Below are positions 29,068-35,735 of a stretch of 64,000 bases of DNA, piece after piece. Below the pieces are notes generated by a model that made no database searches, had not been told where the DNA came from, and worked only from the letters and a program-made list of their open reading frames with translations. The position numbers were made by a program, and so were the translations under genes. Source of the DNA: Rhizobium sp. BK602 (GTDB taxonomy: Bacteria; Pseudomonadota; Alphaproteobacteria; Rhizobiales; Rhizobiaceae); contig NZ_JACIBC010000002.1 in the NCBI RefSeq assembly GCF_014195095.1, positions 434,001-498,000 of the forward strand, in the 5' to 3' direction. How positions within the stretch are numbered: the stretch's first letter is position 1; the number at the start of each line of letters is the position of its first letter.

Positions 29068-30397
29068 CGGCATGCTCCTTGAAGTGTGCAGGAAGGGGTG
29101 GAAAACCATTGTGCTCGACGCCATCGAGCGTGCGGCCGGCGACGGCCTTCGAGACGCGGTGCATCGCGTAGGGCCTCTTCAGGCCGAGAGCGCTGGGCTT
29201 GTGGCGCGTACTGTCGACATCGATCCAGAAGGCATCGTTGCGCAGCATGTCGTGGTCGATATGGCCGTTGGCCTCGCAGGCGACCTGCCAGTTGCCCCAT
29301 TGCTTGAACAGGAAGGGCACGCCGACTTCGGCGCACTGATCACGAAGTAATCTCGCCCAATCCGGATGCATCGGTCTGGCGTTCCAGCCGCTCTCGCCAC
29401 CGGCGACGACCCAGTTGATCCTGGGAGGGCGACTTTGATAGATCCCGGCGGAGACGCAATGAACTTCGCCAGCATCGGTGATTACGCGACCGATGTTGTT
29501 CCAGGCGGGCACGAACCGGCCTTCGATCAACGGCTCGCCACATCGAAAAGTCTCATATTGGCCGGTGGTGCCCAATAGTGGTTGTCCGTTCTCTATGGCA
29601 CCGCGCATCCACGCGTTCGGTCCACGGCCCCACTCCGGGTTCCAGAAGGATTCGATATCCTTTCGGACGCCCTCTGGCACCCAGCTGGGCCAGACAAAAT
29701 CAGCCCAGTCGCGCACCGGCTGTTTGCATTTCCAGGTGTCAGGCAGGAAGGCCCGCAGGTCGATAGTGCCGAGAAGGGGTTCTGCGCTGATCCAACGGAT
29801 GGCGGCCGGAGTATCGAGCAGGAACGGGATACGTTCATCTGATCGTCGTTGGTCCTCGACGGACACGCCAAGCCAGGCATTGGGAAGTGGGAATTCGATA
29901 TCCTCGATTGCGCCGGAGGCACATGGCGACTCCGTCACCTCGGCAGCAGCCGTTCCCCAGCGTCGTGAAAATTCCAGATAATCGGATTCGAAGCTTCGCT
30001 GCATCTCCAGCAGATAATCCCGCATCCGCTCCGGTCGTTTCGTCAGCACTTGGAAGATGTGCTGCGGGCTGAGCGCCATGACGGCGAAGATCTGGTCGAG
30101 CTGCTCGTCGGTGACACCATCGGCGAAGAGATCGCCGTGGGCGGCAACAAAAATCATACGCGGGGTTTTCCAGCGCAGCGGCTGGTCGAGCCATTGAGCG
30201 TTGAAGCGCGTTTCGCCGGTCCAGACCGGGCCGGCCTTGGTGTCCTTCGTCAGTCCGGCACGGCTCGGATGGTTGCGCAGGCGGGTGCCGGCAAGGCGCA
30301 TGGCGTAGCAATTGGTGCAGCCGGGCGAAACGACCGAGCAGCCGGTAACGATCTGCCATGTGGCGTCGGTCCATTCGATCTTGGTATGATCAGCCAT
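29060..30397 (-). CDS. DUF5131 (phage Gp37/Gp68) family protein
   Basis: 445 aa. Opens KIEWTDATWQIVTGCSVVSPGCTNCYAMRLA, the diagnostic DUF5131 start with a C-X6-C-X2-C cluster. Later family blocks are FVAAHGDLFADGVTDEQLDQIFAVM, FQVLTKRPERM, WLGVSVEDQ and WVVAGGESGWNARPMHPDWARLLRDQC. The cysteine cluster and barrel-like pattern recall radical-SAM enzymes; the reaction is unknown. The stretch near residues 220-290 looks like an insertion. Start chosen seven bases after GAAGGA. Confidence 0.85.
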   Translation of the reverse strand: MADHTKIEWTDATWQIVTGCSVVSPGCTNCYAMRLAGTRLRNHPSRAGLTKDTKAGPVWTGETRFNAQWLDQPLRWKTPRMIFVAAHGDLFADGVTDEQLDQIFAVMALSPQHIFQVLTKRPERMRDYLLEMQRSFESDYLEFSRRWGTAAAEVTESPCASGAIEDIEFPLPNAWLGVSVEDQRRSDERIPFLLDTPAAIRWISAEPLLGTIDLRAFLPDTWKCKQPVRDWADFVWPSWVPEGVRKDIESFWNPEWGRGPNAWMRGAIENGQPLLGTTGQYETFRCGEPLIEGRFVPAWNNIGRVITDAGEVHCVSAGIYQSRPPRINWVVAGGESGWNARPMHPDWARLLRDQCAEVGVPFLFKQWGNWQVACEANGHIDHDMLRNDAFWIDVDSTRHKPSALGLKRPYAMHRVSKAVAGRTLDGVEHNGFPPLPAHFKEHADA

Positions 30398-30420
30398 TGG
30401 CATGTCCTTCAGCTTTTGAA

Positions 30421-30531
30421 TTAAGGCCGGTCACGGTCGATGTCCTTTGAAACCCAATGGAAAAACCAGGCGACCAGGATGAGCGGCAGGAAGATCTTGA
30501 TGGCGGCGACGACGATGTCCGGCGTGATCAT
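30421..30531 (-). CDS. Small membrane protein overlapping the reverse transcriptase gene
   Basis: 36 aa. ITPDIVVAAIKIFLPLILVAWFF is one clear transmembrane helix, followed by a charged tail HWVSKDIDRDRP. The ATG overlaps the reverse transcriptase stop (ATGA), implying coupling to it. Position at the end of a DGR cassette is notable but may be incidental. Too short for family assignment. Confidence 0.5.
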   Translation of the reverse strand: MITPDIVVAAIKIFLPLILVAWFFHWVSKDIDRDRP

Positions 30532-31550
30532 GGGTGGCCTCGGCAAAGCTGGTGGCCGCTTTCCATGGTGCAACAAATCCCAAGGCTCTTCATGAGATTG
30601 CGGCTGTCGGCCCAATTGGCGTGGCCGGTCCATGCAGCGATAAAGCGTTCCAGCCGTTCGTGCTCGCCGGCGGCGCGATAGGCGGCGATCTTGCGCCGGG
30701 CGCGCACGACGCTGTCGCGACGCAGCAGCTTGTGGTCGGGCCAGATGCGATAGCCGACGAAGTTGACGCCACGGCCGATCGGCTGGATGCTCCATTTGGA
30801 AAAGCGCAGGCCTAGCCGATCGCGTGACAGGTCCTCGATCGAGGATCGGACCCGACGAAGATGTCCCATCGATCCTCCGAGGACGACGATATCGTCCATG
30901 TAGCGATACCAATGGCGCTCGCCGAGATCCTGCTGCAGATGGCGATCGACGACGCCGGCATAGATATTGGCGAAGATCTGCGAGATGAGATTGCCGATCG
31001 GCAGGCCTATGCCCGTTCGCGGCAGCATGGTTTCCAGCAGGCGCAGCGTGCCCCGGCATGAGATCTTCGCCTCGATCAGCCGCCAGAGTGTATTGTGCTC
31101 GATGCTGGCGAAGTATCGCGAGAAGTCGGTCTTCAGCGCATAGAGCGCGTCGCCGCCGCGGGTGAGGCGGCGCATGTCGGCCTGGACCGACAGGGCGGCG
31201 GCGTGCGTTCCCTTGCCGGGACGGCAGGCGAAAGCCCTCGGCAGCAGCGTCGCCTCGAAGATCGGGCTGATCACGGCGCAGAGCGCATGCTGGGCGACGC
31301 GATCGCGGAAGGGAAGCGCCGATATCAACCGTTCTTTCGGATCGAAGATGCGGAATTCGTGCGGTGTGCCCGGCTGATAGGAACCGTCGAGCATGGCGGC
31401 GGCCAGGTCTTGCAGGTTGATGATGGAGAATTCCTTGAACTCAAGGAAGCCGGGGGTGAGGCGCTTGCCGAGGGAGGTCAGGCGAAAGGCCTCGCGCATA
31501 TTGGCATCGGCGGTGATCGCGCCGATCAGATTGCGGTGCTTTTTTCCCAT
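30528..31550 (-). CDS. DGR reverse transcriptase
   Basis: 340 aa, the usual size for diversity-generating retroelement RTs. Motif 3 is ALKTDFSRYFASI with Asp142. Motif 4 is IGNLISQ (185-191), the IGxxxSQ form that distinguishes DGR RTs from the QGxxxSP of other reverse transcriptases. Motif 5 is RYMDDIVVL (YMDD 217-220). There is no maturase or endonuclease domain, so it is not a group II intron protein. It copies TR RNA into adenine-mutated cDNA with Avd. The frame continues upstream through the TR; ATG 31550 matches the conserved N-terminus. Confidence 0.95.
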   Translation of the reverse strand: MGKKHRNLIGAITADANMREAFRLTSLGKRLTPGFLEFKEFSIINLQDLAAAMLDGSYQPGTPHEFRIFDPKERLISALPFRDRVAQHALCAVISPIFEATLLPRAFACRPGKGTHAAALSVQADMRRLTRGGDALYALKTDFSRYFASIEHNTLWRLIEAKISCRGTLRLLETMLPRTGIGLPIGNLISQIFANIYAGVVDRHLQQDLGERHWYRYMDDIVVLGGSMGHLRRVRSSIEDLSRDRLGLRFSKWSIQPIGRGVNFVGYRIWPDHKLLRRDSVVRARRKIAAYRAAGEHERLERFIAAWTGHANWADSRNLMKSLGICCTMESGHQLCRGHP

Positions 31551-31859
31551 GATGTCCGTGCTTGATTGCCGGTCGCGGGTTTCGACGGCCAAATCGCCGC
31601 TACTCCCCGCTGTACCGGACCTTGCAATGTGTTCGCCGAAGCCGGAAGGTTGGGCCGACCACCCTGATGCCGCCGACTTGGCTGCACCCGTGGAAGATGA
31701 CCGGCGAGGCCGTGACCGTCGCCGAGCCGAAATCGGGTCGTCGCTACCGCCGCGCGCGGAGATGTTGTCATTCGAGTTCTCCGGCCAGTAGTCCAAGTTC
31801 GCATAGCGGGAACCGGCGTTCGAGCCGTTGATCCACGAGCCGCCGAAGATGGACGGGCG
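31551..31859 (-). ncRNA. DGR template RNA core (TR plus spacer)
   Basis: The interval holds the TR followed, in transcript order, by 189 nt of spacer before the reverse transcriptase start. In the Bordetella phage DGR the TR and a spacer of comparable length form the RNA used to prime and template cDNA. RNA ends here are inferred and probably extend into avd. Confidence 0.6.
31740..31859 (-). repeat. DGR template repeat (TR)
   Basis: 120 bp starting eight bases after the avd stop. It contains 22 adenines on the coding strand, mostly in AAC/AAT, ATC, GAC and TAT/TAC codons that allow broad amino-acid change. Relative to VR1 10 of these adenines differ, relative to VR2 14; all 98 other positions are identical in the three copies. 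A 13-nt G/C-only run (31747-31759) marks the 3' end. Confidence 0.97.
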
Positions 31860-31867
31860 CCGCAACG

Positions 31868-32245
31868 TCATTGCCCCGACCTCCCGCTGCCCTTCGCGGT
31901 CTTGATCCATTGGCCGAGCATCGCGCCGGCTTCAGCGAGGTAGCGCAGCGCCACCGCATGCTGCCGGTATGAGATGAGCTTCAGCTTGGGATCGGCCGCA
32001 AAGCGCAACCAGAAACGCAGCGTCGCTAGGTTGGCGTCCGCCGCATAAAGACGCGAAGCCTGTTTCGACTTCGCGGCCTCGTAGAGAAGGCCAACCTGAT
32101 CGAAGATCAGTCCGATCAGCCGGTCGCGCAGCGTCGCGTGGCGACGCGGGCAATTCTGGATGATCGGATAGAGGTAGGTCACAACGGCCTCGTATTTTTC
32201 AATAATCGCCAGATCGCGGGCGTTTACATGTTCATCGCGTGTCAT
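31868..32245 (-). CDS. avd: Accessory variability determinant Avd
   Basis: 125 aa. A helical protein of the four-helix-bundle Avd family (LAIIEKYEAVVTYLYPIIQNCPRRHATLRDRLIGLIFDQVGLLYEAAKS, ADANLATLRFWLRFAADPKLKLISYRQHAVALRYLAEAGAMLGQWIK). Avd pentamers bind the RT and TR RNA and are needed for retrohoming in Bordetella phage. Placed between the second target gene and the TR, the same order as in that phage. The basic tail KTAKGSGRSGQ may bind RNA. Confidence 0.92.
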   Translation of the reverse strand: MTRDEHVNARDLAIIEKYEAVVTYLYPIIQNCPRRHATLRDRLIGLIFDQVGLLYEAAKSKQASRLYAADANLATLRFWLRFAADPKLKLISYRQHAVALRYLAEAGAMLGQWIKTAKGSGRSGQ

Positions 32246-32273
32246 GATCGGCGACCGTTCTGGGATGGAGAGT

Positions 32274-32293
32274 GTCCGCGCTTCCGCGCGGAC
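32274..32293 (-). other. Hairpin downstream of VR1
   Basis: GTCCGCGC-GGAA-GCGCGGAC on the coding strand: a perfect 8-bp stem with a GGAA (GRNA-type) tetraloop, beginning at the last base of the target stop codon, 17 bp after the VR. The Bordetella phage target has an 8-bp, GRNA-loop hairpin in the equivalent place that stimulates retrohoming. No T tract follows, so it is not an ordinary terminator. Confidence 0.85.
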
Positions 32294-33219
32294 TAGGCAG
32301 GCGCCATGTGGTCGCTACCGCCGCGCGCGGAGATGCTGCCAGCCGAGTCCTCCGGCCAGTAGGCCAAGTACGCACAGCGGGAACCGGCGCTCGAGCCGTT
32401 GATCCACGAGCCGCCGAAGACGGACGGGCGGGGATCATCCGGATGGCCGTCGGTGCCCCATTGCCACATCGTGCCGGTCGCATCGAAAAGACCGTATCGG
32501 CTGATGAAGCGTTCGCCACCGCCATTGAAAGATCCGGTTGTCCTGGGCTCGCCATCGCGCGAGCATCGCTCCCTGACGCCGTAGGCGGCCGTGAAGAACT
32601 CCTCGGCGCTGAGTAGGTGCTTGTCGTGATGGGCGTAGATTTCTTTGGCCGTGGTAAAGTCGAGCTTTCCGTAGGTGCTGCCATCCGGTCGCAGCGGCAG
32701 GTCTTCGCCATCCGCGATGGTCGCGCCGAAGCGGCTCGTGCCATGCTCATGGTGATTGATGCCAAGCAGGTAGATGTCGGCCCAGAAACGGCGGCCGTTG
32801 CCCATATCGATCAGCGCCATGCCGCGCGGATCGGGGCATGCGGGACCGAAGCCGATATTCCAGAGTGAATAGGGATTGATCTCCGGAATGGCGTCGCCGC
32901 CGGCGGTGCCTGTTGCGTGGCCGCCAGGTGCGAAATGAAAGCCCGCGAAATATCCGGCGGTCAGGGGATTTTTCCGGCTGACATCTTCGACGATCAGCTG
33001 GCCTGCCGCGTCGATGGTGACGGCATAATCCTTGCCAGCGTCCAGATTGCCGAGCGCGATCGGCGTGTCGTTGTCGAAGCGATGGATGGTGCCATCAATC
33101 TCGACAGCCGTACCGGCCGAGATGTAGAGGCTCGTGCGGTCCGGCGTGACCAGGATTGATTTTGTCCAGTCCTGGCTTTCAATGCGAATAATGCGATTGA
33201 CTTCGGCTGCTGCCGTCAT
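32293..33219 (-). CDS. Mtd-like variable target protein 1
   Basis: 308 aa. Resembles Bordetella phage major tropism determinant: INPYSLWNIGFGPACPDPRGMALID, FWADIYLLGINHHEHGTSRFGATIADG, KHLLSAEEFFTAAYG and a C-type-lectin-fold end with VFGGSWINGSSAGSR. The N-terminal about 95 residues form strand-rich particle-attachment or trimerisation modules. VR residues are about 264-303, on the ligand face of the lectin fold. No signal peptide, consistent with a virion protein. AAAGGA precedes ATG. Confidence 0.93.
   Translation of the reverse strand: MTAAAEVNRIIRIESQDWTKSILVTPDRTSLYISAGTAVEIDGTIHRFDNDTPIALGNLDAGKDYAVTIDAAGQLIVEDVSRKNPLTAGYFAGFHFAPGGHATGTAGGDAIPEINPYSLWNIGFGPACPDPRGMALIDMGNGRRFWADIYLLGINHHEHGTSRFGATIADGEDLPLRPDGSTYGKLDFTTAKEIYAHHDKHLLSAEEFFTAAYGVRERCSRDGEPRTTGSFNGGGERFISRYGLFDATGTMWQWGTDGHPDDPRPSVFGGSWINGSSAGSRCAYLAYWPEDSAGSISARGGSDHMAPA
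32311..32430 (-). repeat. Variable repeat 1 (VR1)
   Basis: 120 bp matching the TR except at 10 positions, each an adenine in the TR coding strand (plus-strand TR coordinates 31765, 31768, 31771, 31772, 31778, 31792, 31799, 31804, 31819, 31850). Changes include Asn-to-Ser, Asp-to-Ala, Tyr-to-Cys and Asn-to-Tyr. The stop codon follows 17 bp beyond its end. Confidence 0.97.
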
Positions 33220-33249
33220 GGTCTTGATCCTTTGTTGTGATCAGGGATT

Positions 33250-33269
33250 GTCCGCGCTTCCGCGCGGAC
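33250..33269 (-). other. Hairpin downstream of VR2
   Basis: The same 20-bp GTCCGCGC-GGAA-GCGCGGAC hairpin, at the same distance from VR2 and again starting on the last stop-codon base. Conservation of stem, loop and spacing between the two targets argues for function. Confidence 0.85.
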
Positions 33270-34132
33270 TAGGCAGGCGCCATGTGGTCGCTACCGCCGC
33301 GCGCGGAGAGGTTGCCATGCGAGGACCCCGGCCAGTAGCCCAAGTCCGCATAGCGGGAACCGGCGACCGAGCCGCCGAGCCACGAGCCGCCGAAGAGGGA
33401 CGGGCGGGGGTCGTCGATATCCCCGTCAGTGCCCCAGACCCAGAGATTGCCGGTCGCCTGCATGAGGCCGAACTTGCTGGTGCGTGCGGCATCGAGGCCA
33501 GTCGTTTTCGGGTCGCGGTCGGCGGATGACCGTTCCGTGACGCCGAAGGCGGCGGTGCGGAATTCGTCATAGGTCAGCAGCCGCTTGCCATGGCTGGCAT
33601 AGATGCCGGCGGCCGTCTTGAAGTCGAGACGGTCGAGCGAACGGCCATCGGCGATCTCGATGCCGTGGCGGCTTGTGCCGTGCTCCTTGTAGTCGACCCC
33701 AAGCAGATAGATGTCGACCCAGAAACGATGTCCGTCCTTGGCCTCGACGAGCGTCATGCCGCGCGGATCGGGGCAGGCAGGACGAAAGTCCATGTCCCAG
33801 AGGGAATAGGGGTTGATCGCAGGGATAGCATCGCTGCCATTGCGCTCCAGGGCGCAACCGCCGGGAGCGGCATGAAATCCCGCCACGAAGCCGGAGTCGC
33901 GCGGATTGCCCGATAGGGCCTGCGCAACCGGCTTGCCGTTCGCGTCGATGCTGACACCGTAGTCCGTGCCTACGGCGATGTGGTCGAGGGCGATCGGTGT
34001 TTCCTGCCCGAAGGCATGCGGCTGTCCGTCGATCTCGATTACGGTCCCGGCGCGGATCGCGACGGTGGTCGCCGCGCTCGTGGCGAGGATGGGCGTTGTC
34101 AGGTCGGAGCGATGGATGCGTATGCTTGTCAT
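33269..34132 (-). CDS. Mtd-like variable target protein 2
   Basis: 287 aa, paralogue of the adjacent target. Shared blocks with Mtd: INPYSLWDMDFRPACPDPRGMTLVE, FWVDIYLLGVDYKEHGTSRHGIEIADG, KRLLTYDEFRTAAFGVTE and LWVWGTDGDIDDPRPSLFGGSW. VR residues about 243-282. It starts at ATG 34132 after AAGGAACAGGAC; the longer frame is spurious. The N-terminal part diverges from target 1 more than the lectin part, so the two may attach differently or bind different ligands. Confidence 0.93.
   Translation of the reverse strand: MTSIRIHRSDLTTPILATSAATTVAIRAGTVIEIDGQPHAFGQETPIALDHIAVGTDYGVSIDANGKPVAQALSGNPRDSGFVAGFHAAPGGCALERNGSDAIPAINPYSLWDMDFRPACPDPRGMTLVEAKDGHRFWVDIYLLGVDYKEHGTSRHGIEIADGRSLDRLDFKTAAGIYASHGKRLLTYDEFRTAAFGVTERSSADRDPKTTGLDAARTSKFGLMQATGNLWVWGTDGDIDDPRPSLFGGSWLGGSVAGSRYADLGYWPGSSHGNLSARGGSDHMAPA
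33287..33406 (-). repeat. Variable repeat 2 (VR2)
   Basis: 120 bp matching the TR except at 14 positions, all coding-strand adenines in the TR (31763, 31768, 31772, 31777, 31778, 31780, 31792, 31799, 31819, 31820, 31828, 31829, 31832, 31850). Seven of these are also changed in VR1, often to a different base, so the two VRs were diversified separately. Confidence 0.97.
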
Positions 34133-34163
34133 GTCCTGTTCCTTCTGTCCTGGAGGAGTGGCG

Positions 34164-34472
34164 TTACTGGGCGGCTTCGAGCAGGCCCTGCCATTCATGG
34201 AAGCCGGAGAGCTTGCGGTTCGTGCGGGCATCGGTGCCGGGCGGCAGGGTGATGACCTCGCGCAACCAGGCAACGGCGGCCATCATGTCGGCGATCTCGT
34301 CGGCAAGGGCGTCGATGTTCGGCTTGCCGCTCTTCGGATCGGCCTTGTCGATGCCCTGGGCGAGGCAGCGGCCGACGATCTGCAGCAGTTCGCCGCTTTC
34401 CTCGGTCAGCTTGTTCAGCACCTGGCGGCGAATGAGGTCGTTCTCGGGGAGCCAGAGGGTGATATCGGCCAT
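34164..34472 (-). CDS. MazG-like nucleotide pyrophosphohydrolase
   Basis: 102 aa. The all-helical MazG pattern is visible: NKLTEESGELLQIVGRCLAQGID, then DALADEIADMMAAVAWLREVI, giving EExxE and ExxD metal ligands. Phage MazG-like enzymes hydrolyse NTPs or alarmones. Start ATG 34472 overlaps the stop of the preceding small gene and has AGGGA eight to nine bases upstream. Confidence 0.78.
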   Translation of the reverse strand: MADITLWLPENDLIRRQVLNKLTEESGELLQIVGRCLAQGIDKADPKSGKPNIDALADEIADMMAAVAWLREVITLPPGTDARTNRKLSGFHEWQGLLEAAQ

Positions 34473-34624
34473 CACTTTTCCCTTACGATCTTGGTTTTCC
34501 GGATGATGCCGTCGTGCCTGGCGAGGGCGGCCTTGTTGGCGGTTGCGGCGTCCTTCGCCGCGACGTCGATCTTCGCGCCATCCTCGAAATGGATGCGAAA
34601 AAGCTGGGTGGTGTCAGTCGACAT
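34472..34624 (-). CDS. Small hypothetical phage protein
   Basis: 50 aa: STDTTQLFRIHFEDGAKIDV followed by a basic helix ending RKTKIVREK. It bridges neighbouring genes with an 11-nt overlap upstream and TGATG downstream, and has sensible codon use, so I regard it as real despite its size. Function unknown. Confidence 0.55.
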   Translation of the reverse strand: MSTDTTQLFRIHFEDGAKIDVAAKDAATANKAALARHDGIIRKTKIVREK

Positions 34625-34961
34625 CGCCGCCTCCATCCCGTTCGGTCAGCCAAGCGCGCGCAGCGGTGATCAGCGCATGGTCGCGGTTCGAGGCGCCGTG
34701 AACCTCGATGGCGGCGACCAGGCCGCGCACGATGCTTTCGACGGTCTCGGCCGTGACGATGGTTGATGGCTCCGTGCGCTGCTGCAGGAACATCTTCTGC
34801 GCCTCGGCGATCTCCTGTCCTGCGGTCGCGATCGACGACATGGCGTCGGCGAGATGCGTCATGGTCCAGAGAGCGCTTTCATCTCGCGCGATATCCGTGG
34901 TCGCCGGCACGAGGCGCGGCGTTGCGGGCGGCAGATTGAGGGTGACGATCTCGCCCATCAT
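34614..34961 (-). CDS. Hypothetical phage protein
   Basis: 115 aa. Mostly helical: ALWTMTHLADAMSSIATAGQEIAEAQKMFLQQRTEP, then TAETVESIVRGLVAAIEVHGASNRDHALITAARAWLTE. No family recognised. ATG 34961 overlaps the upstream stop (ATGA). Confidence 0.6.
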   Translation of the reverse strand: MMGEIVTLNLPPATPRLVPATTDIARDESALWTMTHLADAMSSIATAGQEIAEAQKMFLQQRTEPSTIVTAETVESIVRGLVAAIEVHGASNRDHALITAARAWLTERDGGGDVD

Positions 34962-35233
34962 GCGGCTCCCCAGCGATAATCACCGCGAAGGGTAGCGTCG
35001 CGGAACTCCGGCCATGCCGGCCAGCGGCGGCCCAGCTCGACCTGGTCGCCGGTCTGGGCGACCTCCAGAAAGGCGCGGCATTCGTAGATGCCGAGGCCAT
35101 GGGCGAATTCGAGCGTGGCGTTGTGCAGCCGCCGCAGGCGCAGGTCGCGCTGCTGGTAGAAGACGGTCGTCACGTAGATGACGGCGATGCCGGCGAGGCC
35201 GACGAAGGGGAGGCAGAGCATGGTCGACTGCAT
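34958..35233 (-). CDS. Small membrane-anchored phage protein
   Basis: 91 aa from ATG 35233 after AAGGAT. One N-terminal hydrophobic segment (MLCLPFVGLAGIAVIYVTTVF), then a charged cytoplasmic-type domain YQQRDLRLRRLHNATLEFAHGLGIYECRAFLEVAQTGD. Unknown function; the open frame upstream is antisense noise. Confidence 0.55.
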   Translation of the reverse strand: MQSTMLCLPFVGLAGIAVIYVTTVFYQQRDLRLRRLHNATLEFAHGLGIYECRAFLEVAQTGDQVELGRRWPAWPEFRDATLRGDYRWGAA

Positions 35234-35235
35234 GG

Positions 35236-35394
35236 CTAGATCATCCTTGCGATGGACATGCCGAGCGAGACTGCGATGACGGCGAGCAGCCAGAATTCGA
35301 GGTGGCGTTGGGTGCGGACCGGCATGCGAGGCATGCCAAGATCGCGAAGCGCGGGCAGTGCGCCGGCAGGCAGGAAGGGTGTGAAGTGGTTCAT
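35236..35394 (-). CDS. Small membrane protein
   Basis: 52 aa. The basic N-terminal half (MPRMPVRTQRHLEF) precedes a single helix WLLAVIAVSLGMSIARMI at the C-terminus. It packs tightly between neighbours (2-3 bp gaps), typical of phage early operons. No family recognised. Confidence 0.45.
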   Translation of the reverse strand: MNHFTPFLPAGALPALRDLGMPRMPVRTQRHLEFWLLAVIAVSLGMSIARMI

Positions 35395-35397
35395 GGC

Positions 35398-35682
35398 TCA
35401 AGCCGCCTCCGCTTCGCTCGATGCAGCCGGTTTCTCGGCGCGGGCGGTATGGACCTCGCCCACGACGATGAAATCGAAGCCGGGATAGGCAATTGCGAGC
35501 CGCTCGGCTTCGGCGATCGCCTCCGGCAGGGTGGCGTATTCGAAGGGCCATTGTGACGGACGGATGCGGCCCGTCTCCTCGCCGCGGCGGAAGACGAAGA
35601 AGCCGCCGCCGATGGTTTCGCCCTTGCGCGGAAGGCGAGGGTTCTTCAGGAAGCCGCGCTGATGCTGTCCATTGTCTTGCAT
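35398..35682 (-). CDS. Hypothetical phage protein
   Basis: 94 aa from ATG 35682, seven bases after AGAGGA. Contains FLKNPRLPRKGETIGGGFFVFRRGEETGRIRPSQWPFEYATLPEAIAEAERLAIAYPGFDFIVVGEV, a compact alpha/beta unit seen in many rhizobial prophages but without assigned role. Confidence 0.6.
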   Translation of the reverse strand: MQDNGQHQRGFLKNPRLPRKGETIGGGFFVFRRGEETGRIRPSQWPFEYATLPEAIAEAERLAIAYPGFDFIVVGEVHTARAEKPAASSEAEAA

Positions 35683-35735
35683 GGCAAAATCCTCTGATCT
35701 GTTGCGAAAGCCTGCAGGCGCCCGAAAGTGGGCCG

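Noticed and set aside
30421..31059. 212-aa minus-strand frame overlapping the reverse transcriptase
   Set aside because: The N-terminal part is an off-frame reading of the RT; only the last 36 codons (30421-30531) look like a real small gene.
30528..31550. RT as part of a group II intron or retron
   Set aside because: No maturase or endonuclease domain, no intron domain V-like context, IGNLISQ instead of QGxxxSP, and a TR/VR pair is present.
31551..31910. N-terminal 120-codon extension of the RT frame through the TR
   Set aside because: It translates the TR and spacer, lacks similarity to RT N-termini, and would put coding constraint on the template. The RT start at 31550 fits better.
32161..34270. 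Plus-strand frames opposite the Mtd-like genes
   Set aside because: Shadows of the minus-strand target genes, with no independent start signals.
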